The notes under the pieces: generated by a model
Seen by the model: only the letters and a program-made list of their open reading frames with translations
What the model was told of the DNA's origin: nothing
The model's database searches: none
Origin: Kalaharituber pfeilii
Taxonomy: Eukaryota > Ascomycota > Pezizomycetes > Pezizales > Pezizaceae
Assembly: GCA_015179045.1 (NCBI GenBank)
Contig: WHUZ01000013.1
Coordinates: 930,001 to 994,000, forward strand
DNA length: 64,000 nt
Direction: 5' to 3'
Made by a program: the position numbers and the translations under genes
In this document: positions 21,293-32,358 of the stretch, piece after piece
Position numbering within the stretch: position 1 is the stretch's first letter
Layout of the letters: each line of letters starts with the position of its first letter

Positions 21293-24200
21293 TCACCATA
21301 ATCCGTACGCACCATATCCAGACGCGCCATAACCTAATATCACTCTACCACTTCTTAGAAGCTCTCTACCGTAGTATCTCCCAAGTTCAGACTCCGGAAT
21401 GTCCGCCGATCCTTCTCTTACAGTTCTGTCTTCCAATCCCATTCCCGGAAGCACTTCACCTTCCGTCTCAAACTGGATCGGCGGCACATCCTTATCTCCT
21501 AATGTGCTTAATAATGTTGCAGTCCCCGACGCATCTCCAACCAGAAGCATATCTGAGCCCGGAGAAAAGGCACCAGACATAATTTGGGCGTTCACTTTGA
21601 CTAAATCTTTGACATAGGGATTCCCGCGTTTTATGTCCCATATTTTGATGATTCCATCGCTGCTTCCAGTATATAGGTAGTCTGAATTGTTACTCCATAG
21701 GGCAACTTCTACACCTGTATCGTCAACCTCAAGGTTGGTGCTTTCATTTCTGTCCATGAGGGTTGCTACATGACGTTAGACTGTTTCCTTCCAAAATAAG
21801 AATTTATTTACATACGATCATGTTGAAGCTTGCACATAATATCTGCTGGCCATCTCATATCCCAACATATGGTACTACCGTCCGTCCCACTGGAAGTCAC
21901 ATATGTACCGCAAGGGCTATGATATTCATGATTAGTAAGGCAGAGTGCTAGGAAGAGATTCTATACTCACGATATAGTTACCCTGTTGACATCTAACTGA
22001 GGGCTATCAACCTCAATTTTTAATGCAGCTCCTGTACCACTCAAATTGAACACCCGTATATGAGATTTAACACCTGCTTTCTGATTCCGAGAGGCACAGG
22101 CTGTCGCAAACATCCCACTAGGATGATATGTCAGATCAAAATGCCTTGTGACCCCTGGTGACACCTTCAAGAACTGCTTCCCAGTATAGGCATCATATAT
22201 CACAAGACTCCCGTAGCTTGATTGGGCCCCTTGCGTGTCATATCCAGCAATCAAATAATGACTGAAAAAGGATGTTGCCCAAGCTAAACAGGAAGGGTAC
22301 AGAATATCAGAGGTGGTTTTATTCAACAGACATTCTTTTGCAGACAAAAACGCTCCATTTTCATCCCAAGATGAGATTTCAAGGGTACCAGTCTTGCAGC
22401 CTACAGCAATTATACTGCTTTGGCTTTGGTAAGGACTGACCGACAGGGATACAACAGGGTCATCCATTCCTCGAGTCGACAGAAGGGCCCCAGAGTTTGG
22501 ATGCCAGACTTTTACTGTTGCATCGTAGCTCCCTGAGAATAACAGACCATTATAAGAAAAACCTACACCTGGCACAGTAGAGTGCAGAATCGGATCCTGT
22601 GCTCCGACTGGCTCTGGCCTCTGCTGTTGATGTCCATGAAGCATTCTTGCCTTGGACGAAGTAACAGATCCTAGAATTAGGTTCCCTGGACGATTGTAAA
22701 CATCAGAAAGCGTTGCTGCCCCAAGAGCGAAGGCGTCCCCGGTTGGTGACCATGCTATATCCAATATATCAGAACTGCCCTCTTTGAATACTCTCCACGG
22801 TGCTATGTTGTTGATGATACTGTGTTGCAATTGTCGCAACGCCTCAGAATTGACAGAGGCTCTATCATCACCGGACCCTAATTCGTGGCGGAGGAGTAAA
22901 TGCTGTCGGCTCCTGTGCTTTGGGGGCCTGTAATCTAATTTCAGCTGCAAATATTCGTTCGAGTTGGAGTAATTTCTGTCATAAAAACAATCTTTGGCAA
23001 ACAATACGCAGTCATTGGATGTTCGCCCATTGAGTTCTCTTGCAGCATTCCGCATGCAGCCAATGAGGCTTTCCTCACTACTGTCCAAGAGGTGCCGTAC
23101 AACATAAGCTACATACTGATAATCATTGCATTGAGCCGTAGGTCGAAGACCAGTAAATCTTTCCATATGAAACTTGAGGGTTTCCAATTCCATGGCGGTG
23201 AAGTCAACATGTATCAAGCATCCATCTAAGTGATGTTAGTATCTGCCTGGGGATAGAACTGAGTGTTACTTCAACCCACCGTATTCGCGGAAACCATCCC
23301 AACGGCCCATATGTCGCAAGAAGTCCCTTGCCGATTGTGAGAGATACGGCCTCCTTACTGATTTTGGCGGAAGTCGTGCAGCAAGTGATAGACCTAAATC
23401 CATATGGCCACTACTGGATTCAATTTTTGGAGGCGGTTGGTTGGGTTTCCCCTGAATTTCCCCCGCCATAGCCGATCTGGCCTTACTCCGTAGTTCCCGG
23501 ATCTCCTCCACGTCTTCAAATGGATCGTAATCTTCAAATAGATTGGCCTCTTCGCTCACATCATGAGTACGCTTATGGGCTACAGCATCATTGCCACAAG
23601 GGGAATGCAATACTTTTGAATCTTCTTGCAATCCAGAGGTGCCACTACCAACATGTGTGGATGACTCAATTTTTCCAGTAGCTTTTGCTTGCATAGTAGC
23701 TGTTAAGTCCTGATGCGATGAGGTTGAAGGGCTATACAATGCTGGTTGCATCGACTTTGTTCTCTTGATGCCATTTCCAGCTCGAGCATATCTGACTGTT
23801 GATATGGAGCTTGGGGCCTGCAACGGGTCTGGGGATGAGCTACGACTTTGATTGATGTCTGGTTGTTGTGCTGTAGGTAACTCCATAATTTCAGCAAACT
23901 TTCGTTTTGCAGGAGATTCCCAGCCGCTTACGTGAACCGTAGAGGCTGCTGGTGGCTTCTTGGAACTTCCGCCAGGGAACAACAACCGATTCCAGTCGGA
24001 TGTGCAGGGAGGTGATCTTTCTTCAACGACTGTACTGGCCTGTGATCTATTGGGGAAAAATAGATCACATTCAATACCAGTAGTAAGTTGATTGTAATTT
24101 GAGGGCACCACACCCGGAGTATCCCGGGCAGGTGGCACAATTGTATTATAGCCCAGTGGTCTATTCACAGATTGAGAGGCATTATGTCTTTTGGGTGTTG

Positions 24201-24760
24201 TTGCTGTTGATGCCGAGCCTTGCAGCGATTGCACGTCGCCTGTGAAAGTCACTTGGGCAGTTCCTTCCTGCAGCTGTCTATCAGCGTCACTGGTCGGGCT
24301 GTCGTAACGAAACGGCGGTGGCAATGGTGCAAGCTGCACAGACAAAGGCTCATTAAGGAGAACCAAAGTGGGTACCTTTTGCTTTCTGGAAGTGCGAGCT
24401 GGAGTTGCCTTCGAGGTCAAGAAGGAGTCCATAGTCGACTGCACTTTGGCCTGCTTCGTCGGCGATCTAAAATAGGCATCCAAAGTGGGCTGTTGCCCCT
24501 TCCATATTGGGAAATTGGCCTTCGTGCGGCTGGACGGGGAGGCCTCTTTGCGCGGCGACGTGAGCTTCTTGACCTGGACAGGGGAGTATGTCGGATCATC
24601 TTCTTCGTTGTCTTGGGACAGATCTATAAAGGTTTGTACTGGGATTGGTGCTCGGTCTTGCCTGTGGTAGTTTTCGGGCGGGTAGCTTCGTCAGGAGCCA
24701 TTGCAAGTCACGGGGTGGGGGGGGGGGATGGGGGGGGTACCTCTCCATTATCATCATCAT
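21293..24760 (-). CDS. WD40-repeat protein similar to Rik1-associated factor 1 (Raf1/DIM-9)
   Basis: Likely substrate-receptor subunit of a Cul4-DDB1-like ubiquitin ligase; in fission yeast Raf1 works in CLRC with the H3K9 methyltransferase in heterochromatin assembly. Main exons: (from about 24661)-23280, 23225-21971, 21916-21816, 21765-21293. The N-terminal 450 residues are disordered. They include FIDLSQDNEEDD and two PIP-box-like motifs, QPTLDAYF (24492-24469) and QSTMDSFL (24441-24418). Next comes SARDFLRHMGRWDGFREYDG, then a helical region and WD repeats (LFSGSYDATVKVW, FATACASRN, LYTGSSDGIIKIWD). The 5' end is unresolved: the frame is open up to about 24690 without an ATG. A 20-nt first exon at 24760-24741, spliced over 24740-24662, would fit in phase. 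The Raf1 assignment rests on the order of conserved blocks around the WD domain. Confidence 0.75.
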
Positions 24761-25588
24761 TCATCGCGCTAGCGGACGGAAGACCATGCGTGCACGGGGG
24801 GGGGGGGGGGGGGAGCTTAAGCTATTGAGCTATTGGGGCGTGGGGACGAGGGCAGGCCGCGGGACAGCTGGACGGGCGGGCGGTCACAAGCAGCGTGGGC
24901 GTGTGTGCGTGCGTCCCTGTTACCGGCGGGAGGCTCTGCAGCGCCGTGCCGGGTCCTCTGCCAGCGCCCGCGCCAAGGGCCCAGGGTCCGCGGCGGTCTA
25001 CGCGTTTCACCAGTGGCAGCAGCACAGCACCGCACGCGTTTTGCCGGGCGCAGCACAGGGCCCAGCAGCAGCCGCCGCTCCCCCGCTCCCTCTGCTGCCC
25101 CACCAGCTACGGAGCCCGCTCTGTATGATAACCAATTCGGCCCCGGATCGGGCAGCAGCGAGGGCCACCACCATGCCCCCGTCGTCATCTCGCCGCATTG
25201 ACTGTCGCTCGTTATCACCTCACTTTGCCCCCCCCCCGTGCATTGACACCCTGCCCCGATCTGAAATAGGTCGGGCGCCGGTCCTGCTGAGTCAGCAGCA
25301 GAAGGCAGCGCGCCCAATCATGCACGTGTCTCATGCCAAGCCCGTGCCCTGCCCGGCGTCTGAGTGGAAGGAAGCTGCTATATAGAGTAGGGTATTTACG
25401 TGCGAATTTACGCTGTGAACTCCCCCCCCCCCCGCCAATTCACGGTATCCCCACCAGCTCCTCTTGGCTTGCCATCTTTCTCAACCAACCATTCCTCCCC
25501 AGCCAGCAGACTCTACAGAGGGAAAGGCAGGCCAATTCAGACGACCGTGTAATTCGCGCGGAAAAGCCAAGCACAGACTCGTGGAATA
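24761..25588. promoter_or_regulatory. Divergent promoter region, Raf1-like gene and NUP54
   Basis: About 830 bases between divergent genes. It contains G homopolymers (about 24796-24813, and a second at 24718-24729 just inside the Raf1-like gene), a CACGTG box at 25323-25328 (266 bases before the NUP54 ATG) and C-rich tracts. The many ORFs are antisense products of GC-rich sequence. Confidence 0.6.
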
Positions 25589-27285
25589 ATGTCTTTATTC
25601 GGTGGCTTCGGCGCCTCAACTCCTGCACAGCAGCAGCAGCAGCAGCAGCCGGCAACGGGAGGTGCCCTCTTTGGGCAGCCTGCCCAGCAAAGTAGCGGCA
25701 CTGGGTCGTCGCTATTTGGAGGATCCAGTCTATTTGGGCAATCGACACAGCAGCCACAACAGCAGCCGCAGCAGCAGCCGCAACAACAGCAGACTGGAAC
25801 AGGTACAGGCGGTGGGCTGTTCGGTGGTGCCACGGCAACTCCTGCAACGGGCTCGTCGATCTTTGGGCAGTCGGCGCCGCAGCAGAGTGGAGGAGGTCTG
25901 TTTGGCCAGCCCCAGAATCAGCCACAGAGCGGAGGAGGGCTATTTGGGCAAAGCCAGCCCCAGCAGCAGCAGCAGGGTGGTGGAGGATTGTTTGGACAGA
26001 GCCAGCCCCAGCAGCAAAGTGGTGGAGGATTGTTTGGACAGAGCCAGCCTCAGCAGCAAAGCGGTGGAGGATTGTTTGGACAGAGCCAGCCTCAGCAGCA
26101 GAGCGGTGGAGGATTGTTTGGACAGAGTCAGCCTCAGCAGCAGCCTAGCACTGCTCTTTTCGGTTCAGCTCAACCTCAGCAACAGCAACAAGGGGCAAGC
26201 TTATTCGGACAACCTCAGCAACAACAGCTGGGAAATAGTCTATTTGGGGCGCCTCAGCAGTCCACATTCGCAAATCAGAGTATGATGCGGCAACAGTCAC
26301 AGTATGGTTCGTAGTAAATAGGGCGCCTCTCTCCTAGAATGTCCTTGAATAGCTTGGGCTAATACTTCTAGCCACAGGGCAACAAGGAACAAGAGTCGTG
26401 AATGAGATGAAGAAGGTTATTCAGAAATGGGACAAGAGCAGTCCCGATTGCGAATTCCGTTTCTATTTCTACAATAACGTTGGTCCGGACAATGCTTCAC
26501 GTCACGTGAAAAACCCGAATGAAGACGAGAAGGCATACGACAAGGCGTGGACGGAAAGGCCAAATTCTGGGTATGAATAGTGGTCTCACATTTACTTACT
26601 ACGTTTCTAACGTGATAGCAGATCTGTCCCAATTCTAGCCATCGGCTTTGGCGACCTTGAAATCAGAGTAAAACAGCAACAAAACCAAGTCTACGCCTAC
26701 CGCAACATTCTTCACCAGATCCAAGAAAAACTCAACACCCTTTCTCAAAAGCATGATCTGGTCACCTCCATCAAGCTCGAAGACTGCCGCCGCCGGCACA
26801 TTGCACTCGCGCGCAGGGCACTCGCCCTTGCTGCTCAAGTCCAGGTACTGAAGAACCGGGGCTATGCGCTACAACCTGAGGAGGAGCAGCTGAAGAAGCG
26901 ATTAGAAAGCTTAGCAAGACATGTGTTCGATCCAGCAATATTAGGGCGGGTGAATGAGATTTGGGCTAGGATGACGGTAGTGAGGGAAAGGGCGAGGCAG
27001 ATGAGTGAAGAGGTTGGGGCGCCAGCCATTGACTGGGATGAGAGGCAGTTGAAGGCGGCGAGTGAGGTGAGTTTCTTCTTGCTTATCCTTAATGCCTCGT
27101 TTACGGATGATGGGTGATGGTGAGCCTGACGATGCGTTTGCGTTCGAATCATGCAGCTATTGAGCACGAATGCAAAAGGCCTAGAGTACCTTGCCAACCA
27201 AGTTAAGCAAATTGAGAAGGTCTTTGCAGAGTGGGAAGAAGAAATGAGAGGTGGTCCTAAGGCTACACCAACTATGGGGCGATAA
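25589..27285 (+). CDS. NUP57: Nucleoporin NUP54/Nup57, GLFG-repeat channel subunit
   Basis: Central-channel nucleoporin; with Nup62/Nsp1 and Nup58/Nup49 it forms the FG barrier of the nuclear pore. Four exons: 25589-26306, 26372-26570, 26622-27066, 27157-27285, about 496 aa. Residues 1-235 are a Gln-rich FG domain (SLFGGFG, then many GLFGQ and SLFG units separated by poly-Q). The rest is the alpha-helical and coiled-coil Nup54 domain: RVVNEMKKVIQKWDKSSPDC, FYFYNNVG, PILAIGFGDLEIRVKQQQNQ, RNILHQIQEKL, KLEDCRRRHIALARR, RNRGYAL-like KNRGYALQPEEE, and a C-terminal LLSTNAKGLEYLANQ. Four or five near-identical 57-bp units in 25930-26140 point to recent repeat expansion. The poly-Q tract makes a long antisense shadow ORF. 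Confidence 0.93.
25929..26145 (+). repeat. Tandem GLFGQSQPQQQ-coding minisatellite within NUP54
   Basis: Consecutive units each encode G-G-G-L-F-G-Q-S-Q-P-Q-Q-Q plus a short spacer. They are near identical in DNA (GGATTGTTTGGACAGAGCCA core), with synonymous C/T and A/G differences. Copy number is about five. Confidence 0.85.
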
Positions 27286-28011
27286 AGATCCCCAAGAAAG
27301 CGTAGTCAACGGGATAGTAAATTGCGCCATGTACGATGGTAACCCGTACATTATATCGTCCTATACGATCATTTTTGTGTCCGCAGACCATGCACCATGC
27401 ACCTTTGGGTGACCTTGTCCTTGAGGACATCACAGCTTTCACTGTACTAGCACTTTGCTATTACGTGGCTTGGTTTAATTGCACTGGGAACTTTGTGTGC
27501 GCCACTCCGTTTTGTCTTTTGCTGTTGGTTTCTATGCATGTGGTTTTTCTTTCCTTATCCTGTGAGTGTAATTTAAAAATGGTGTATTTGTATAATGTGG
27601 CATGAATATATGTAAGGTGATGATGGAGAGAAACATCGTACATGTATTGATAGGGGTAGAGGATGTCATTTCGGCAGTAGACACTTTTGTTGAGAGATGG
27701 AAAGATAGAGGTAGGTACAAGATCAGACATTAGCCCAATAATACCAGTACCCAGAGGATGGGTGAAGAGGAAGGGATTATGGGAACCGAATGAAGATAGC
27801 TAATATACAGTAGAAGAATTTGTAAGTTATGTCTCGAACAAATACTGTCAACCTTGGAGATGAAGCATAGTATATGGCACCCCGCAGGAAGGCTTAGCAT
27901 TTGAAATATCATCATCCATTATCCCCTTTAGCTGTCGTCGCCAACTGTCCACCGAGTTCAATCTTGCTCAGGCCTCGATGCCGCACTCGTCCATCGGAAC
28001 CCGACGAAAAC
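27286..28011. other. Convergent intergenic region, NUP54 and TOM5 3' ends
   Basis: About 730 bases between a plus-strand gene end and a minus-strand gene end. Only short ORFs with no family signal are present. It likely contains the two 3' UTRs. Confidence 0.5.
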
Positions 28012-28350
28012 TCATTTCAGGTACTTGGAGACGTAATCGACAACGAAGGGAGCTTATTATATTTGAGACCTTGCAGTCAGCAAAACTGTGTTCATTGAAC
28101 TGAGCAAAGGGTTGCGACGGGGGAGAGTATGTGAAACTGTTGCAAGGGGCTATGAGGGTAACTAACAGAAGTATAGTACCGCGCACAGCGTCAGCGCATA
28201 CTGCAGCTTTGCGCGGGCCTCACGCTCTTGGAGGAGGACTTCTTCGGGGGAAGCTGGTGATGCTGATGGGGTGAGAGGCGGGCGTCGGTGTTAGCTGTAG
28301 CCCGCAGAGTTCCACCGCAGGGAGAAGTTATACGTACTCGCACCGAACAT
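28012..28350 (-). CDS. TOM5: Mitochondrial import receptor subunit TOM5
   Basis: Small tail-anchored subunit of the TOM complex in the mitochondrial outer membrane, which helps pass preproteins into the Tom40 channel and stabilises the complex. Three exons on the minus strand, none long enough to be called as an ORF: 28350-28338 (13 nt), 28262-28167 and 28052-28012. Intron 1 has GTACGT, GCTAAC and ATCAG; intron 2 starts GTTAGT and ends AAG. Joined, they give 49 aa: MFGATSPASPEEVLLQEREA, then a hydrophobic stretch ALTLCAVLYFSPFVVDYV and the ending SKYLK. The MFG start, the acidic helix, the SPF-x-x-D-Y motif and the total length all match fungal Tom5. Phase closes exactly at the stop. It shares a 640-base divergent promoter with IWS1, which has a CACGTG box at 28560. 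Confidence 0.87.
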
Positions 28351-28992
28351 CTTTATGGTGGGGTTTGGAAGATTGTGCTTCTCTCTGTGCTCGCCTTGTA
28401 CCTGCTCTGTTTTCTGTGGGTTGCCTGGTCCGCAAGGCGAAGTTTGGATCACCTTCGTTGCAATTGCTTAGCTTATTTCTGCGTTTTGCGTTTTTGCTAG
28501 TTACGAAGTGCCTCCAGATTTGAAGTCTTAAAATTTCCGCTGGAAGTCACTCGAGACGTCACGTGAGTGCCCACCATAATCTTTTACAAGAAAAATTTCT
28601 GAGTTTTGGGATGGGCGTTAAAGGCTTGGCGCTGCTGATCGCCGCAAGCTTAGCTTGGCTGGGCCGGGGCTGAGCTTGGGTCTCAGTTCACAACCCTGCA
28701 GCTGCTTTGAAATCATTCCAAGAGCGGTTCGCCTGCAACCTTCATTCAGCGTGCAACCTCAACTGCTCCACCACAATTGAACGCCGTGGCCTACTACATC
28801 TTACTCCGCTCCGCGCACCCAGACTAACGCTTTGTGTGTTGGGCGTGTTGGTATTTTACGAAGGGGGACAGGGATTCACGCCGACTGCATACATATCATA
28901 GTACTTCATCAGTGAGGCCAGTGCCATAAGCGACGACCACAGTTTCACCCTTAATCGCCAGCAGCACAGCAAAGCACAACGCAGCATCCGCC
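28351..28992. promoter_or_regulatory. Divergent promoter region, TOM5 and IWS1
   Basis: 642 bases between two start codons. It contains GACGTCACGTGAG around 28556-28567 (CACGTG at 28560-28565), a palindromic E-box of the kind bound by Cbf1/Tye7-like bHLH factors. No other gene is visible. Confidence 0.6.
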
Positions 28993-30476
28993 ATGGAAGA
29001 TAACGACCACCTCGACAACATTGTCCCCGCTGAGGAGAAACCCAAGCTCACCGCCGACGCCCTCGCGACGCTCGATGGCGATGCCCGTGCCGGTGCAGCT
29101 CCCATTAAGCAAGACAAAGACGACGATGCGTCCGATTCAGACCTTTCCGAAATCGATGACAATCTCTTCAAGGACTACAATCACCAGATTCCGGTCAATG
29201 ACAGACCGGTGATTGCGATTGACGAGGAGACGGTTGGGAAGTTGGGTGTCCACAGGAGACAGAGGGATCCGAATGATGTGGCGAACGAAAGGCAGGTGAA
29301 GAAGGGGAAGCGGAGGGAGAAGAGGAGGAGGGAGGAGGATGAAGGCGAGACTGGTGGCGCGGTGGGAAGAGTTGGAAGGGCGGGAAGAGGTGGGGAGAGA
29401 GCAGAGGGGGTGGAAAGGCCTGCGAGAATCTTGACGGCGGAGGAACGTAAGTTTTACTGCCACTGCTAGTGGTGATGGCGATGGGGGAACACTGGTTTGG
29501 ATGAAGGCTAAATGGTTCGTCTTTACAGAGAGATTGGCGGATTTGGATCAGAAGATCAATGAGGCCTTGAAGGCGAAAACAAAGAGGAGAAAGAAGAAGG
29601 ACGAACAGGTGTGTTCCTGATGCATTGCGTCTTAGAGAACTATAATGTATCTAACATCTGTCAGGATCTCGAACAATACCAGGACGACATGATCGTTAGC
29701 CTTCGCGACCGCATGATCGCTGCCGCCGAACGGGACTACGCAGACGTCAAAGCTGGTCTCGCCGCCACGCACAAAATCCGCATGCTCGACGAGGTCCGCA
29801 GCGTTATCACGAAACCGAACTTAATTATGTCATGCATGGATAACAACTTCCTTTCCGCTGTACGCAGGTGGCTTGAGCCGCTGCATAATAAGGCTCTACC
29901 AGCGTACTCCATTCAGAAGGATCTGTTTAGGTATTTGAGCTCGTTTACGCCAGAGACGGATATTCTAAGAGAGAGCGGCATTGGGAAGATTGTGGCGTTT
30001 TATACAAAGGATGTGAGGCCGCAGCCAGACATCAAGAGACAAGCACATGCGTTAGTGAGGGATTGGGCGAGACCAATTTTGGGGAGGAGTGATGATTATA
30101 AGACGAGGCAGTATGCTACGAGGGAATATGATCCATCGTAAGTATCCTCCCGTGTCTATACCTCCATAAATGATGGAGTGGTAGCTAACGGAATTGATAT
30201 TACAGACAAGCATTCTCACAAAGCAGTCAACGACGAGACGACGAAGAAAACAACCCACTTGCTCCACCACCCCGCAATCCGAACAGGACACGTGTGCCAA
30301 TGTCAATGCCAAAAAGTTACGATATTGTGCCAAAGTCTACGATTACGCCTGGTGGTATGAAGTCGTCTGGGTCACAAGCAGATGATCTGGTGAAGAGGAT
30401 TAAGGCTCGTGCGATGGCACAAAGGAAAGGTGGAAGAAAGAGCGGGCTTAGCATTGAGGGGAGGGGGTTGTATTAG
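28993..30476 (+). CDS. IWS1: Transcription elongation factor IWS1/Spn1
   Basis: Binds Spt6 and RNA polymerase II and links elongation to chromatin and mRNA processing. Four exons: 28993-29446, 29529-29608, 29665-30137, 30206-30476, about 425 aa, all in phase. The N-terminus is acidic and disordered (DDDASDSDLSEIDDNLFKDY), followed by a basic KGKRREKRRREE segment. The TFIIS N-terminal (LW/TND) domain follows, with MLDEVRSVITKPNLIMSCMD, NNFLSAVRRWLEPL, ALPAYSIQKDLFRYL, ESGIGKIVAFYTKD and HALVRDWARPILGRSDDY, a classic IWS1 order. The C-terminal basic tail ends KARAMAQRKGGRKSGLSIEG. SPT16, another elongation chaperone, is in the same window but 27 kb away. Confidence 0.94.
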
Positions 30477-32358
30477 ACGGTGACATATTCAATACCCGCA
30501 TCGTTACTTAATTGGAACGAGCCAAGGTAGGCTGGTGTTTGTCACTGCTATAAGTCCTTTTCAAGGGCTAAGAGGATATAAAGTACAGGAATTTTGTTCA
30601 TAAAACACTGATATGGCCGCGTTATTCTTCGTTTGGAGGCATGGTTCAAGTACATCTATCATCTCGGGTTTTGTCTCGCCTGTTATTACATCCTTATTGT
30701 TGGTTTGCTGTTTTCTCTCTATCCCATTACTATATAACTTGCTGCCAGGTGTCGGGTATTTGGTCGCAGTTTCTTATCTTTTGACTGTTTAGTTTTATAC
30801 TTGTATCGTGCGAATTTCGTTTTGTCGTCTGAAGCTGCTGGGTGTACAATTTTTCAACTTCAAGCCATTTGCATGATGGATTGGTAATAGAATCGTAACT
30901 GTAAATGAAGCTGGCTTCTCCAACGACTTGATGAACGCACTGGATGTCATCAATGCAACGCGCTTGACCTATGAAGGCTAATTGTAGATTGAGTATTCTC
31001 AGGATTAGAGCGGAACTATCATCGACACGTAATTGGATATCTAGCATTCAACTCTCTATCTATTGCTTGCTACGTTGCGCCTGGAGAAGTTACATTTAAA
31101 GATCATTCCGCCTGCTGCAGTCCAAATGATCTACGAAATTAACATCTACCTCACTTGTATCACTTTCTAACATGTAGCAACGCCGGTAAGGAAAAACTTT
31201 CTTCACCCGGCGTCTTCCCACCGCAAAAAGTGGCGAGAAACACGACCAGACTCCAGACTTCCAGCTGCGCCGCCTAATTCGTTATTCTTGTGACCCGCAG
31301 CAGAGGTACTCCTGTAGGTGCCGTATTTTGCGAAAAGACACGGGGCAGGAAGCTCCTACAATAATATGGGCCCGTGGAAAATGAGTGGCAGCGAGAAGAG
31401 GGGCGGGGGGTGGAGAGAGAATTTAAGCCATGCTGTGGTGGTGGCTGGGGCGGTGTGGCGAGTGGGGGGGACCGGGGATTGGCCAATGGGAAAAGCCGCG
31501 ATTGCGATTTGGGGGAGGGGGGCTGATTGGCGGGGGGCTTGGCGGGGGACCTGGCGATGGGCCTCCGGGGGCATGCGGCGGGGATGAGGTCGGGCCAGGC
31601 TGAGGGCGCACGGCATGCGTGCTGATGCTCGCCTCCACGGGCCTTGATTGTATCATACCATATATCATAAGGGCCGGCGGGGCCTGCGCTCCGGAGATTC
31701 CCAGGGCCGCTCTGGTGCGTGGTTGGTTCAGCCACCCCGCAACGCGCCATCATCGTCATAGACGTCTCCCGGTCGGCTCTCCTTTTGCCTCCCACTGGCG
31801 CCCCAAGGATCAGGCGAAGCTCACGGCGGCCGACCCGTTGGCTCCAACAGCAAATAGCCGCCAGATAGATAGATATTCGATAAGAATCCCTCAGGCCGGC
31901 CTATCTGTGTTCCTTCTAACGGGCTTTTCGCTCGCGGGTAACGCCGGCCGATTCCTCACCCTTTTTTGCCGTTAGCTTTTGGCGCTGGCCGTTACCGCAT
32001 TGGACGCAGGGTTGACAAAAGGTCCTGCTAAGGTTCATTCCATCCTTCCTTTCACTTGAGCTTACCGTTGAACATCTCCACTTAATCTTGTGTCCCGCAT
32101 CGGATCGTTCCCAATTGTCCGGGGTTCACACGGCCCCACCACACATACACCCATACATCCTTCTTCTTTCTTGACCTCCCCCCCGCTACTCCCGCGCCAA
32201 TCGAATCGTCTGCTTTCGTCAGATACAGCAAGGGCGCCGGAGGCGGACGCAGCTTAAGCTTACCTCCCACACGCAGCGCATACAGCCACTTTACATAGAC
32301 ACTACCTCGCCACACACCCAACCCCCCATCCCAAGTATCAACATATACATAATCAGCA
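30477..32358. other. Intergenic between IWS1 and complex I 75 kDa gene
   Basis: 1.9 kb. The left half is AT-rich; 31330-31950 is GC-rich with G-runs and carries spurious ORFs on both strands (for example 31274-31795 minus). Close to the complex I gene the sequence is pyrimidine-rich, as expected for a fungal promoter and 5' leader. No supported gene. Confidence 0.5.

Noticed and set aside
25537..25925. Cys-rich and Ala-rich minus-strand ORFs over NUP54
   Set aside because: Complement of CAG/CAA repeats coding the FG domain.
31274..31795. Minus-strand ORF of 173 aa
   Set aside because: Pro/Ser/Arg-rich translation of a G-rich intergenic stretch on the other strand; overlapping alternatives in several frames look equally plausible.
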